Below, piece after piece: positions 11,701 to 25,460 of a DNA stretch of 64,000 nucleotides. Both the position numbers and the translations under genes were made by a program. The notes below the pieces were generated by a model. The model saw nothing but the letters and a program-made list of their open reading frames with translations, did no database searches and was not told the origin of the DNA. The first letter of the stretch is position 1, and each line of letters begins with the position of its first letter. This DNA comes from Trichoplax adhaerens. Its lineage: Eukaryota > Placozoa > Uniplacotomia > Trichoplacea > Trichoplacidae. The stretch spans positions 889,316 to 953,315 of the forward strand of contig NW_002060960.1 in NCBI RefSeq assembly GCF_000150275.1, given 5' to 3'.

Positions 11701-14693
11701 TACAGTAATTGGTTGGTCGTCTATTCACACTTTTGTATAATTCTAACAAAAATAAAGAACAATACGATACCTTGAATGAAATGATTTCTCGCCAAGAAAA
11801 GAAGTCGATATCTCAGAAGGTAACATAAAGCTTAAGAACTTTTTATGTTTCATCATACTACGTTACTTATGCAATCTGGAAATAAGTGCAATTATGTTTA
11901 AACATTGGAATACTATAGCAAGAATTAGATAATGCTTTGGAGAAAGCTAGAAGTTTACAATCGGCTCTCGATAAATCCTATGTGTGCGTAAATTGTTATT
12001 TTAAACTGAAACTATATTGTACAATATTTGAATAACATCCTTCAACATATGCTTTTAATGATAATAATTAAATATTAATTGTAACTTAATAAATTTGACG
12101 ATACTGTAGTGAATTAGCTGAGTTGCATAAAGAAAGTGCCCATAAACAAAGTCAAGCGAAGGAAATTGCTCTTAGTGCTGAGGTTCTAGCAAAGGAAGAG
12201 TTAAGAATGACAATAGATCGTGAAAAGCGTAAAGCTACTGAAGAACAAGAGAGATTAGCTATGCAGGTTAGAGAAATTCTAGCGGATAAGAGAATATTTC
12301 ATTTCTTCATGTTTATTGATGGATGTGATAGTAAATTATTGGTTATACCATTTTGCACATATTGAAATGCAAACAGATCAAAGATCTTCAGTCTGCTATA
12401 AGTAGAAGTGAACAACAAACAACCTGGACAGAAGAAACTTTGCGCAGGGAAATTAGTGACATGCAAATGGTAAGTGGATGCTTTGTAATCAACCTAATGT
12501 ATAATAATTAATTACAAGAACGACTTGACAATTTTATATACTGCACTAAATAACAATTTCTATTTAATTGTGATAAATAATATTATCAAACAGAGATTGC
12601 AAGCAGCAGAATCTAGAAATCAGGATTTATCTCAAAGTATTTCACAAGGTATTACAGCGATAATGCACGTAAATTAAGAAATATCTACGTAACTTAAACT
12701 TTCCACTTTAGTTTCAAATATCAGTTCAATTGACTAATAGGTTATTAAATTATACTTCCTCCTTTAATAATTCAGCCACCCAGCCTTTACTTCGCCAAAT
12801 AAATAATTTGCAAAACTCTCATAAATCTCAGCTGGCGTCTTGGGAAGCCGTTGAAAGAAATTTAACTGAGAGATTAAGTCAGTCATTATAAAAGGAATTG
12901 AAAATGTTGCCAGTAAAACAGACAGCTTCATAGCTAATTGAATGGATGTATCATTTTTTGATCTATAGATGAAACTAATCAGCAGTTAATGCTTGCGTCT
13001 GAAAAAGAACAAGTAGCAACAACAACGTCCATGGAATCTATCTCTAAATTGGCCAATTATGAAGCTCAAATTAAAGCCCAAAAGAAGCAAATAACAACGT
13101 TAAAATCTGAATTGCAAGCTGAAAAGCTCCGCTATCAAGATTTAGACGATAACATGAAACGGTACTATTAATTTGTTATTTATCATTCGTCGTGACTAAT
13201 AACAATTAATGGAATAATTTATTCACGATAAATAATTACACAAATGATAGGCAAAAATCTAAAGCTGACGAAGTTAAAGCTAGTCTATTTCGTGACCTTC
13301 GAAATCTACGAAATGATAAGGTAATATTGTAGATATCATTATTCTCTAGTTATCTAGTGTCTAGTTGTTATGGCAATAAAAATGAATTAGAAAAAGACCT
13401 ATTCGCAATTTATACAATTGCATTTTTAAATGTAGGACTTAAGTGAGACACAAATGCAAAATGAAATTAGTAATCTGGAGCAAGAATTAAAAAAGACAAC
13501 AGAGTTACTGAATATATCACAAGAAAAGGTAGTTTTATTATCTGGATATTGATTTAATGAGTACACTAGTACTAAAAATATACCTCGCCGGCAAGTATTG
13601 CGACGGTATTATATTGATATAATTATTAAACTATTTTGGAATAGCTAGCGATTTCTTTTGCCAGTTGTAAATATCATAAGAGATTGTTTATTGGTGATGT
13701 TTGTAGCTTAAATTTCGCGAACATAGTAGAACTGATAGCTGGTCAAGTTCCACAGGGAATGCGAATGCGATTTCAGATGTACCTGCATCATCATCGTTGA
13801 CTCAGGTATTAACTAATGTAGATTATCGCGCTGTGAATGATATCGCTTTCTAAAATTTAAAGTTATCCTACAAAAGATTAATTCATTGGATTTGCAGAGT
13901 GAACTACTGGAACAGTCCCTACGTTCACACTCTGTAGCATCAACACCTACTGCAGGGGGAGAATTTTTCCGGCGGGCAACACCTTCAACTATCATGGAAG
14001 TTTTACAAGCCCAACTTAAACAAAAGGAAGGAGAAGTTTCTATATTACAGGTACACTTTATGAACCAAGTGTAGAATACTCTATGCAATAAAATTTTCCA
14101 TATCTCTTTTAATTGTTTTGTATCATAATGAAGTGATATTTCTGAATATGAAGTAATTGATGTTATACCAGGAAGAAGTATCGACATTAAAGCAGTCTAG
14201 ATCTTCAATTGCGGAAGACGTGCTGCATTTAAATATGGAAATTGAAAGTCTACAAGACGAAGCCGAAGCTGTTAATGAATGGAAAGCATCATATAAGGTA
14301 ATATAACCTTACGTTACGTTACTATCAAGTTAATAAGCTTAAGATGTAACACTTCATTTTGTCGTCGATTTTCATTCAAGATGTCTGATGAGGCGTAGAG
14401 TCATTTCATCTTACGTGTACTAACATATCTTTCAGGAACTCCAAACTCGGTATAATGCAATGCTTCAGATGTATGGAGAAAAAGCTGAAGAAGCTCAAGA
14501 ATTACGTTTAGATTTAGAAGATGTTAAAATGATGTATCGAACTCAGGTATTGTACTGTATGTTATATGTATACGTTTTCTCGGACATTAAATAATGAAGA
14601 AGATTGAAGTAATTGTTAGCGCCATTATTTTTGTAAGAATTTTTATATTTACAATTTCTACAGATTGATCAGTTGCTAAAACAATCTAAATAA
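8740..14693 (+). CDS. TMF1: TATA element modulatory factor, Golgi coiled-coil protein
   Basis: I can follow 23 exons: 8740-8893, 9020-10033, 10202-10473, 10573-10676, 10846-10963, 11055-11110, 11205-11269, 11379-11475, 11560-11645, 11758-11819, 11919-11983, 12110-12266, 12377-12469, 12594-12648, 12776-12877, 12969-13161, 13251-13320, 13436-13528, 13707-13805, 13898-14050, 14172-14297, 14436-14546, 14664-14693. They sum to 1124 codons plus stop, near human TMF1 length. The start fits: MSWF, then a short helix ending in IDRVLDIQ, as in animal TMF1. Residues 52 to about 480 are low-complexity Ser/Thr/Gln/Asp-rich. The remainder is coiled coil, with family blocks GERLSKQQL, KKLRAKEKE and, at the C-terminus, QMYGEKAEEAQELRLDLEDV in the Rab6-binding region. 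TMF1 is known as a golgin tethering vesicles at the Golgi. Weak points are the donor at 10034 and the acceptor before 11758. Confidence 0.92.
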
Positions 14694-16065
14694 TTATATA
14701 CCAACAAATGGTCGAATTTTTAATATGAAAGAAGAAAAGGAGTCTTTTCACATATTTTCAAGGTGAACCTTGGTGCTATTCAAAAATTTTTAAAATATGC
14801 AGTTATTTGGATACTGTTAATGTAATATATCATCTGTTAGCGGGAATGACTACGATATTTTAAATATGTATTCTAATTCATCTAAATCGTGATCGGACGT
14901 TATGATTCATGTTGAATAAGCTATATTGGCATTATTTTGACGTAAAATCACAGCTTTTTAAATATATTGAATTTCAAAAATGGTATAAAAATTTAATTTC
15001 TGTGGAGAGAACATATTTTCCACTGGTTCTAATTGACTGTATTGCTTTAGGTTTGATAATTTCTGTTTACTTCAAATTGCCAAATTGTGGTCTCGCATAC
15101 ATGTAGTCCACAGGCATCTTATTTAAAACAATTGTGTAGAGCAATGATAAAATGTAAGTCAATTTATATGCAGAATTATGTCTTCCGTTTCTGTAAGATT
15201 AAAATTACTTACTAAAATTAAAAAATGGATGAAACTAGCGAATTATTGTCCATCCAAAGTGAGTGTATTACGTTCCCTGCTGCAACATATAGAGCAGTAT
15301 ATCGTCACTACCGGTACTACTGTACTAAAGTGTAATGTAGTGCAACAATATTCTCCAAAGTGTTTACAATGTTATTGCTGTGTATCAGGTACGATCGACA
15401 GATTTTATACCATGGCTAATAAATTGCAATAATTAGTCTATACACTATCAAATACTAGTTTAAGAAGCCGTTAGGTTAGTCGATATCTTTATTAAGAAAT
15501 TGGAATACAACTATAAGAGATACACTGATACATTAGTGATAAGTTACTTATGGAAAATAGGGTACAACGGTCGCAAGAAAGGCATCAGTAGGCTTGGCAA
15601 CAGTCTATTAGTGTCGTTGTAGGTTGAATAACAACTCGGCTGTTACAAAAAGTAAATTCAGCATCAAGTAAATGATTGCAACTGAAATGGATAATACTTG
15701 ATTGCAGGTCGGTTACTACAGTACTAAGTTTCATATTATAACAGCCATTAAAATCACAACTCACGTACATGAACACATTAATGTGATACAAGCTTGAAAA
15801 AGATTCATGTTTGATTCAATCGTGCGAATGATCTGATATTAATGAGTAATATAATAATATTTAACATCTAGTATTAATATTAAACTTGCACTACCATTAG
15901 GTATAAAGTTAGTTCGAATGAAAATATAAAACTATCATACTAAGTTATGTTTTCAAGTAATACGTTCCGTTTGCGTAGTCACAATTCATAATTACTATTT
16001 TTTTTTAAACTTAATGTAGAATTAAACTTACACTATACGACGCAAGGATGATTTTAAATAGTATC

Positions 16066-16099
<34 letters not shown>

Positions 16100-16331
16100 A
16101 CGTTATCGTTTTGATACTAGGTAAAAATTGTGTTAGTTACGCAAGTGATAGGAATTTCGACAGTTGTTAGGAATTGATACTTGTACAATCAATCATGGGA
16201 AACCAGAAAAGAAAAATAATAAACAATTGATGTAACCAATGACCAAGCGGATAGATAAAGATCATGGCTAGTTTTACGGTAATTACTGCAAGTAAAGTAG
16301 CTCGCTGTTGTACTTTAAGCGGCGTGGTAAA
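14694..16331. other. Convergent spacer between TMF1 and PDPK1
   Basis: This is the shared 3' side of two convergent genes. It presumably holds both 3' untranslated regions. Open frames at 14909-15106 and 15178-15432 have no recognisable content. The only structured element is an AT dinucleotide run at 16068-16097. Confidence 0.5.
16068..16097. repeat. (TA)n microsatellite
   Basis: About fifteen TA dinucleotides in a row lie between the convergent 3' ends of TMF1 and PDPK1. Confidence 0.95.
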
Positions 16332-19300
16332 TTAAACAAATTCAGCAACTGAATCTGATGCGGATCTCTGATAAATATCTTTATGCACATCTTCAATTTT
16401 GTTGACCCAATCTATCGCGTAGCCATTTGGGTCTTCAAGATAATAAGTTCGATTTGGCTGTTTGTAATATAAAGGTACGTAATAACGAAGTTACTGATAG
16501 CTATATGAAAAACTTTTTGAATATAGTCATGACGTCAAATCAAGAAAGATTCATAGAACTGATTATAGTAATTTCATACCGTATGAACAAAAAATGTCTT
16601 GAAATTTTTGGCTTCTGGGCGCAATTCGCGGGACCTAAGGGAATGATGGGGCGAATTAATATGTTTATTATGTTTATCTCCACATTGATAAATTGTTACT
16701 CACAGCAAAGAAAGTTAAAATATTGCTACTTACCAGGGAATTTCACCTTTTAGCACCATTGCTTGTGGATCGACGTAGTATAAATGCGGCCCTTCTGTTA
16801 ATAACAACTGACGACGTCTGGCGAATAAACCCTTGAAAAGTGAAAAATTATAAATTCATGAAGCTTAAAATCAAATTAGAGGTCGTCCGAAAAGTAATAG
16901 AGATGAAGTGCGATAGGTACTAACTTTTCGCTTATCTACCAGGCCCATTTTTAGAATTAAATTATTTTCTACAAATCTATGCCTGATGGACATATAATAT
17001 GTAAATATGTAGAAATTAGATAAAGTATTAAGTTGATTTCGTTAATTTTGATACGAAAATTTATCGACTGACCATTTGGAATCTTTTTGTTGCTTATCTA
17101 GCTTACGCTTACGGTCTTCTTTATTAATATTGGAGAGCAATCCAAATTCCTTATTTCTTTCCTTATCACTTAAACCAAATTGAGCTAACATCCTTTCATC
17201 GAAATCATCATCATCGTCGCCACCTTCCTGTTGTAGTAGTTAATTACAATTGAATGCAATATCGAACGACAACACCAATCCATGCAACTAGAATTGCATT
17301 TATAAAATTTGTGCTTACATTAAGTCCACTACGCAGATCTTCTTGGCTTTTACTCTTTGCTGGTAAAAAAGGAGCCAGTTTAGGCGGTTCTAAATCCGCT
17401 AATTTTTCCCAGGGAATGTCTTTATAATAAAAAAAGAAATATAAAGTGATAAATTTACTTGCAATAATTGTATATGGTAAAATTAAGAACTATACCTTCA
17501 TAGAAAGTATGAGCTTTCAATTTGCTATATCCGCCCATTTCAGGACAACCCAAACGTTGCTTAGGATCTTTGACCTAATTGTTTAGAGTTGTCAGTTTAA
17601 CATTAGTACAATATCAGATTACTTAGTGTAAGATTCTTATAGCGTAGGTAAACTAGCACGCTAATTTATATAAATTAAGGGGTAAATAAATACTTTACAT
17701 ACTAATAAACACTCAACCAATTCTTTCGTAGTGGGGTCGAAACCATCTGGGAAATTATATTCTAAATTGATTATTTTTTGGAAAATTTGATATTCATTCC
17801 TGAGATGAAACAGTAAATAGAACCGCTAAGATAACTAAGCATTACAATGATACTATGGATAAGAGATTATATGTCCGAAATGATAGGCGTAATGATTCAT
17901 TAGTGATAAATTACAATCTACGATTAATTCTTTACAAGTAATGTAAAACATGAGCGTATCAATTATAACTCACGTTGCTCTAAATGGAGGCAATCCAGCA
18001 GCAAACTGATAGATAATACATCCAAGAGCCCATAAATCCGAGCTGGTGGAATAACAAGGACAAGCACGTCTTAATTCTTTTAATTAGTTTGGAATTGTTT
18101 GATGAATCTATTACCTTTTAAATGCACTCTTTGCTGTTAGTAATTCTGGTGATACATATTGAGCAGTGCCAACAAATGATTGAGCTCGAGCTAAATCGTA
18201 GTAGTAAATAGACAAGTAGGAATAATGTTAATTCGTTGTAAAGAGACACATAGATACGGTGCTGTATTAACATGATTGTGATTAAAAGTAGACTACTATT
18301 CCATCTGAACTCTATTATTAGCAATATTGTTGGCAATATTTTAAGCACTACAAAAGTATAGCAATAAATCATAGTTTATCTCAAGTTATACCATTATCAT
18401 CGCCTTCCACAAAAGCAGTTCCGAAATCCGTAATTTGAATGTGCATATTATTGTCAAGTAGAATATTTTCAGGCTTTAAATCTCTACAATTCAAAAACGC
18501 TATTAACTACAAGTACAGCAACGCAGCTAGAAGCCTATCATGTCTCAAAAAGCTCAAGGAAGCAGATACGATAGTATTACCTGTGAATGATACCTTGGTC
18601 GTGTAAATATTCCAAAGCTGAGGTGATTTCCGCTGCATAAAATCGAGTCGCATATTCATCAAAGCTCCCTAACTATATTTTGAAATAGATATGAGTACAA
18701 ATCATTCAAATTACTCTTTTTAGCTGCTCAATAACGATGCATACTCATTCTAAACATAGGATACTTTATATTACCTTATTGATGTAGTTTAACAGCTCAC
18801 CATTCTTAGCAAAACTTAACACAAAGTCTAATGTAGTGGTTGTTGTTAAGGTAAAATAATATCATCATAAATGGTCCTGCAATCGTTTATGACCTAAAGG
18901 ATGTCAATTTTATTTGGTTGCATAGCATGAAAAGTAGTTCAAATGTAAGAATTAAGTATTTTAGGATACAAAGTCTTTCTTTATCTTGAAATGTAAAATA
19001 TAACCGGACAAAGAACGGATGGTTGAGTCGACTGAAGACTTCCTTTTCTCGAGAAACATATTTCACCTTGTGTTCTTTAATAATGAGGCGTTTTTCCAGA
19101 ATTTTGACTGAATTATCAAAATTTTAAGCATTAAGATTAGTTAACTATAGAAGTACTATAGGTTAATGTAAATGAGTCTACAAGTTAATAACAACTCGTA
19201 ACTTAGGAAAGTATTACTCTAGTCAATATGTGACTACTGTTTGACCCTTCAATACTTTATGTAGAGTCGTTTTCTTCATTTTGATTATTGTTGAGGATAA

Positions 19301-20640
19301 CTTACCTGCGTATTCTTTATGTGACTTTTTATCACGTGCTAATACAACCTATGGTAAAAATAGAAAAAAATTGGGGTTAAAACGATGACGTCGCAGGGAA
19401 TATTATTTTAGGTCTATGGAAATATATGGTTTGCCATCTATACAGTAGTTGCACTGTTGCCAAACAGTATGCCCATTAATGTCGTAATATGTAGCATTCA
19501 ATGCTAAATAATTGTCCAAGTAGATATCATTTTTGACTTATGCGAGCAATTATTGATCTACTTTATGCGATAATTCAAACAGGCGGTACTGTAGTGCAGT
19601 ATTAAAGTAGAATTCTTGGCATTTTTCTTAACACATATAAAAGTTATGAAATGGAGTGATTTGGTAGGTAAGTAGCTAATAACTTTTTGACGTAAAGTTT
19701 TTTTCCAATTCATACAAACAACTTAACAATCTAGATCATTTTAGACCATAAATATGAGATTATCATTGGCGATATTACAAGTTACTGGTGTGGCTTTCAT
19801 AGCTGAAATTTTATTGGCATCTCATTGCGATTTATAATCTTGCCAATTCTAGAGGATCTACTATAGGTTTAGTTAGTTTTATCCGATCAACACAAACGAT
19901 TGAAAAATCCATGACTACTCGATTGTCATTTCAATGATGAAAGACAACAGCTTTAGACTGTCATTCAATATCATGATGTTATTTGAAGTCGTTCATTTCG
20001 CCTTTGAACTCATATTATTCGCTTCTACAATATTTATGATTGATGATCATCAACAATTTATGCCTTAACTCATCCATGATGAAAGCCAACAGCTTTAGAC
20101 TGTCATTCAATACTATGATGTTATTTGAAGTCGTTCATTTCGTCTTTGTAACTCATATTATTTGCTTCTACAGTATTTATGATTGATAATCATCAATAAT
20201 TGATGGCATAACTCCTCTATTTCTACAGTCATGGGTTCCTTTACTATGATCACTCACAATTCAAAATCAAGTTCAAATGCAAATAATTCTATAACATTGG
20301 AGATTATAATTATTAAAGTACTAATGGTCATTTTAGTGATTATAATGGTATAGCATAAGAGTATTATTCAATAGTATCATGCTCAATCAAGCATCTTTTC
20401 ATAATCTTCTATCATTTTATTTATTATTTCTAATCCTATTCTATAGTCTACTGCAGTTTAATGACGGCACCAATGACTCATAAAACACACATGATATAAT
20501 TATTTATCAATTGCTCCTACCGTAGAATAAGAGCCTTCGCCAATTAATTTACCAAATTCGAAATCTTCCGCCTTTTTCTTTCCAGGAATTGGCTTATTTC
20601 CCGATTGGCCTCGGCCATTTTCGACAGTTTCTTTCGCTTT
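16332..20640 (-). CDS. PDPK1: 3-phosphoinositide-dependent protein kinase 1 (5' end missing)
   Basis: Sixteen minus-strand exons, listed 5' to 3': 20640-20521, 19348-19306, 19107-18970, 18827-18775, 18672-18581, 18483-18392, 18190-18115, 18042-17974, 17799-17703, 17574-17496, 17419-17319, 17227-17073, 16982-16925, 16831-16734, 16634-16580, 16457-16332. They give 483 residues and a stop; human PDK1 has 556. The kinase domain shows the glycine loop GEGSYST, the lysine in VKILEK, the catalytic loop HRDLKPEN, DFGTA, the activation-loop serine in [12 protein letters not shown] and SDLWALGC. A linker ([13 protein letters not shown]) leads to a PH domain with [31 protein letters not shown] and a final tryptophan helix. 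PDK1 phosphorylates the activation loops of AGC kinases such as Akt at PIP3-rich membrane. The first exon here starts in phase 0 without Met, so the initiator exon lies further upstream, possibly beyond the repeat field. Confidence 0.95.
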
Positions 20641-20769
20641 CTATAATATTATTGATGATTTAATTTTATTATTTAGTCCATTATACAACAACGTCCATTC
20701 CATGATTGGCGTTGTAAAATATGATTATTATCCTTGATTAGCAATGTAGCATTCATATCTGACAATATT

Positions 20770-21250
20770 ATGTGTATCCTTAGGGAGCAATTGATTGTAT
20801 TAATGAACAAGTTTGCAAGCAAAAGTCAATATCTAAAGTAGCATGTTCCAGTTTATAAATTGCAAGGGTAGACAACAAGGGAATGGTAGTTGTCTGCAAT
20901 AACCATTCGTATCATTTTAGATAGTAATTGACAGTATTAATGAACAAGTTTGCAAGCAAAAGTCAATATCTAAAGTAGCATGTTCCAGTTTATAAATTGC
21001 AAGGGTAGGCAACAAGGGAATGGTAGTTGTCTGCAATAACCATTCGTATCATTTTAGAGAGTAATTGACAGTATTAATGAACAAGTTTGCAAGCAAAAGT
21101 CAATATCTAAAGTAGCATGTTCCAGTTTATAAATTGCAAGGGTAGGCAACAAGGGAATGGTAGTTGTCTTCAATATGAAATGAAATAATAACCATTAGTA
21201 TCATTTTAGGGAGTAATGGACGGTATTAATGAACGAGTTTGCAACTAAAA
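20770..21250. repeat. About 137-base tandem repeat, four copies
   Basis: Copies containing the block ATGAACAAGTTTGCAAGCAA start near 20801, 20939, 21077 and 21229, the last diverged and shortened. They lie just upstream of the first PDPK1 exon found. Confidence 0.88.
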
Positions 21251-22340
21251 GTCAATATGGATGTTGGTCATGATAGATTTAGATCAATGGATTGCAGCCC
21301 AAGTCAAGGTTTTATCCATTCTCTTCCTCTATTCTAGACGGCCATCGTCATGATTGCAATCAAAATCAANNNNNNNNNNNNNNNNNNNNNNNNNNNNNNN
21401 NNNNNNNNNNNNNNNNNNNCTTTTACTATCCAGGATGTTGGTCATGTATAAATTTACATCAATGGATAGCAGCCCAAGTCCAGGTTTTATCCATTCTCTT
21501 CCTCTATTCTAGACAGCCATCGTCATGATTGCAATTAAAAATTTAATAATGGCCAACCCCAAAATCCACTGGGATTGTCCTATTCTCATAGCACTTTTAC
21601 TATCCAGGATGTTGGTCATGATAGATTTACATCAATGGATAGCAGCCCAAGTCCAGGTTTTATCCATTCTCTTCCTCTATTCTAGACAGCCATCGTCATG
21701 ATTGCAATTAAAAATTTAATAATGGCCAACCCCAAAATCCACTGGGATTGTCCTATTCTCATAGCACTTTTACTATCCAGGATGTTGGTCATGATAAATT
21801 TACATCAATGGATAGCAGCCCAAGTCCAGGTTTTATCCATTCTCTTCCTCTATTCTAGACAGCCATCGTCATGATTGCAATTAAAAATTTAATAATGGCC
21901 AACCCCAAAATCCACTGGGATTGTCCTATTCTCATAGCACTTTTACTATCCAGGATGTTGGTCATGATAGATTTACATCAATGGATAGCAGCCCAAGTCC
22001 AGGTTTTATCCATTCTCTTCCTCTATTCTAGACGGCCATCGTCATGATTTCTCATTAAAAATTTAATAATGGCCAACCCCCAAATAAACTCGGATTGTCC
22101 TATTCTCATTCTCATTACACTCTTTTTTATCCAGGATGTTGCTCATGAAAGAATCAATGGATAGCAGCCTAAGTCAAGGTAGACGATACGAATTTTATCC
22201 ATTCTCTTCCTCTATTCTAGACAGCCATCGTCATGATTGCGTTTAAAAATTCAATAATAGCCAACCCCCCCCCCAATCAACTGGGTTTGTCCTATTCTCA
22301 TTCTGATTGCACTTTTCATCAAGGATGTTGGTCATGATGA
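21251..22340. repeat. About 174-base tandem repeat interrupted by a gap
   Basis: Copies share CAGGATGTTGGTCATG, at about 21431, 21604, 21778, 21951 and 22132 (the last with GCTC), plus a half copy before the gap at 21251. The unit also holds TCTATTCTAGACAGCCATC and a CCAACCCC block. The first four full copies are nearly identical; the later ones decay gradually, with recognisable pieces to about 22540. Confidence 0.9.
21370..21419. other. Assembly gap of 50 N
   Basis: Fifty N lie inside the 174-base repeat array. A round gap length in a near-identical array is probably a placeholder, so the true copy number is unknown. A second single N is at 45934. Confidence 0.98.
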
Positions 22341-23570
22341 AATCATTGGATAGCAGGATAATTTAAAAATTCCATAGCCAACCCAGAGATCAACTTGGAT
22401 TCATCTCTTATTCTTGGAGGTTGTTGATCATGATGAAATCAAAGGATAGCAGCCCAAGTCAAGGTGGATGATGTCAATTGAATTCCTTCTCTTCCTCTAC
22501 TCTAGACGGCCATGGTCATGATTGCAATTAAAAATTCAATAATGGCCAATGCAAAGATCAACTCTGATTGTCCTATTCTCTACACACGATTTCAATAGAT
22601 TCAAATTTATAACCATTAGAATAGGGAAATGGGACTTTTCATCCAGGATAGTGGTCAAGATGGAAGCAAAGGAGAGCAGCAGCCCAAGTCAATCACTAAG
22701 AGATCCATGTCAATTTTATTGCCATTCTCGTCCCTCTCTTTGATTGTAATCGCTATCCTTGCATTTCCAAATTGAAATGGCCAAGCTAGAGATCGACTGA
22801 GATTGTCCTATTCTCAACATGATTGATTGAATGCATTCCCATTGCCAAAGTTACAAGAGGGAAAGGACACTTTCAGCAAGGATGTTAGTCGTCCCTTTCT
22901 CTTCTTCCATCTTACACTACCGTAGTCATGATTGCAGATCCAAATGTACTGGCTAACATGGAGATCATTAGTCTGATTACAAGGTTGTCAACTCCAGTTT
23001 AAAGGGATGAGCATGACCTAAGATAGAGTAGTAAAATGGACATCGCCAACGATGTCCATCATGATCAAATACATCCAGGGTAGGGATCTAGCCGATCTGA
23101 TCGACTTCTTCCAACCAGGAGGAAAAGGTCGCCAAGTCAAAATTGACTTTGTATTTCCATTCTCTCCATTCGACATGGTGGTCATGTTGAATTTAGAATA
23201 AAAAAATCAATCAGCCCTGTTGTCTACTGTCGCTAGTCTGACTGCCATCTTGTCTATTTCCATTTTTACTAGAATCGATTGCCATCAAACTGCAGAGTAG
23301 GCTAGTTGCCCTTGCCATCGATTGATGGATGGCAGCCAATGCGTGCTCAAAGTCAATTTTATCCTCCACTGACATGATTCATTGACCATGACCAGAATCA
23401 AGTCGAATGGCCATTGATTATTTATTTTGGTAGTCATTGGATTGCAATCCAATGACATCGAGTAATCAAGCATCGTAAGGATGATTCAATCAATGCCTGA
23501 ACGAATACATGATTCTGTTCATGTCCAAGTAAAAGTAGAATTGATTCATGATCGCTTACTACCATGGGGG
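22340..23570. other. Decayed repeat and spacer sequence
   Basis: Degenerate versions of the upstream 174-base repeat fade out to about 23 kb (scattered GTCATGATTGCAATTAAAAA, TGGCCAA and TCCTATTCTC fragments). Base composition is less AT-rich than the gene-bearing parts. No exon with family similarity is seen. Confidence 0.5.
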
Positions 23571-23574
23571 AAAA

Positions 23575-23890
23575 AAAAATAAAAAGACTGATTGGAATCT
23601 TGAGGAGCAATCCGTTTCCAAAAAAACAAAAAAGACTGATTGGAATCTTGAGTAATCCGTTTCAAAACAACCAAAAAAACTGATTGGAATCTTGAGCAAT
23701 CCGTTTCCCCAAAAATAAAAAAGACTGATTGGAATCTTGAGCAATCCGTTTCCCCAAAAAATAAAAAGACTGATTGGAATCTTGAGCAATCCGTTTCCCA
23801 AAAAAATAAAAAGACTGATTAGAATCTTGAGCAATCCGTTTCCCCCAAAAATAAAAAGACTGATTGGAATCTTGAGCAATCCGTTTCAAA
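23575..23890. repeat. 45-base minisatellite, seven copies
   Basis: GACTGATTGGAATCTTGAG recurs at about 23586, 23633, 23678, 23723, 23768, 23812 and 23857 (spacing 44-47), separated by ATCCGTTT and A/C-rich runs. Because 45 is a multiple of three, two minus-strand frames stay open for about 106 and 114 codons and encode a 15-residue periodic peptide. I treat these as accidental. Confidence 0.92.
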
Positions 23891-24159
23891 ATGGATTGCA
23901 AAAATGAATGGAAAAAAAACATTCTTGACAAAGGTGCATTTCTCCTTCTCATGGCATCTAGCCGAAGCCAACAACAACATCTCTTCTCATTACTATCGGC
24001 AGTCATGATTTATGTTGATAGACGGTCCTACCAAGAAGAAGAGATTGTAATGTTGTTGACTGCGTTGAGATGCTGTTAAGGAGGGGGGAAAAAAAACAGA
24101 GTCTTCCTTTCATATTTAAAGCAACCAATAATCCAAAATGAAATAAAAAACTAGTTTAC

Positions 24160-25460
24160 TGTGCACATTTCTCTTCATCGTCGGCATCATGATGGCAGTC
24201 ATGATCCTACATCAAGAATGAAGAATCATGGTAAAACTTGTCAAGACACGTTGATTTAAAATGACTAATAGCTGATGATGATGATTGCCCAATAACGATG
24301 ATGAAGAAAGGTGGGCTACATCCACTCTCTTCATCGTCGACATCATGATATCAGTCATGATCCTACAGCATGCCATCAAGAATCAAGAATGATGGCAAAA
24401 CTTATCAACACAAGTTGATTTGAAACGACCAATAGCTGATGATGATGGCTCAATAACGATGATGAAGAACGGTGGGCTGCTTCCACTCTCTTCATCGTCG
24501 ACATCATGATATCAGCCATTCTTGGCTGCCATAGTTATGATCCTCCATTAAACATGCTCAAGGTAAAGCATCTCAACAAAATCGATTGCATGACATGGTA
24601 TTCGTTTCCCATAGCTTAATGATGATGGTCAAGAACGACGAGGAAGAACAGCAGTAGATACCATCCACTCTCTTCATCGTCGACTCTAATGGTGAAGATC
24701 TTACATCTAGAAGTACATAATCACTACCAACGTCTTGAACTTAGCCATCGCTCAATGATGACATGATGGTCAAGAACGACGAGGAAGAAAAGCAGTAGAT
24801 ACCATCTACTCTCTTCATCGTCGACTCCAACGGTGAAGATCCTGCATCTAGACAAGCACAATCACTGCCAACGTCTTGAACTTAGCCATCGCTCAAGGAT
24901 AACATGATATGATGGTCAAGAACGATGAGGAAGAAAAGTAGCACTCTCTTCCTCATCGACTCTAATGGTGAAGATTCTACACTACAGCTAGACGAACCAT
25001 CACTGTCAACGTCTAATAAAGAAATCGATTTGAAAGACGAGAGGACTGGATGATATTGCATCGGCTACAAATGTCAAGAATGGCGAGAAAAAAAAGATGA
25101 ACTACTTCTACTCTCTCGGTCGTCGATGTCATGATGGTAAGAGCCATCGTAAACAGCAATAGCAAGGACTTTTGAAGCCATTTTTTCACCTCTTTATTCA
25201 AAGAGAGCAAAATCGCAAACTGGTCTAGGCATTAAAATACAAGAAATTGTCGTAGGGAGGGGAAAAAAATTGTTCAATAGTCCTTAGCAGGAATGATAAT
25301 TCTATCGTACTATCCAAATGAATAGTCGTTGTAAAACTTTTCAAACACATCAAATAGGACTGCATGAACATTGGTGACCAATCGCTTAGTGGTCCTTGCC
25401 AATGACGATGAGGAAGAAAAGTCGGGGGCTACTTCCACTCTCTTCATCGTCCTCCTTTGC
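24160..25460. repeat. Degenerate array around CTCTCTTCATCGTCGA
   Basis: The block CTCTTCATCGTCG recurs near 24171, 24327, 24486, 24669 and 24811, with weaker forms near 24943, 25113 and 25438. It is accompanied by AACGATGATGAAGAA-type blocks. The spacing of roughly 130-180 bases is irregular, suggesting an old diverged tandem array. Confidence 0.7.

Noticed and set aside
21292-21528. Plus-strand frame across the N gap
   Set aside because: The frame exists only because N codons hide stops; it lies wholly in tandem repeats.
23559-24006. Two long minus-strand frames with a 15-residue periodic product
   Set aside because: They come from the 45-base minisatellite. Two frames stay open at once, which is typical of repeats rather than genes.
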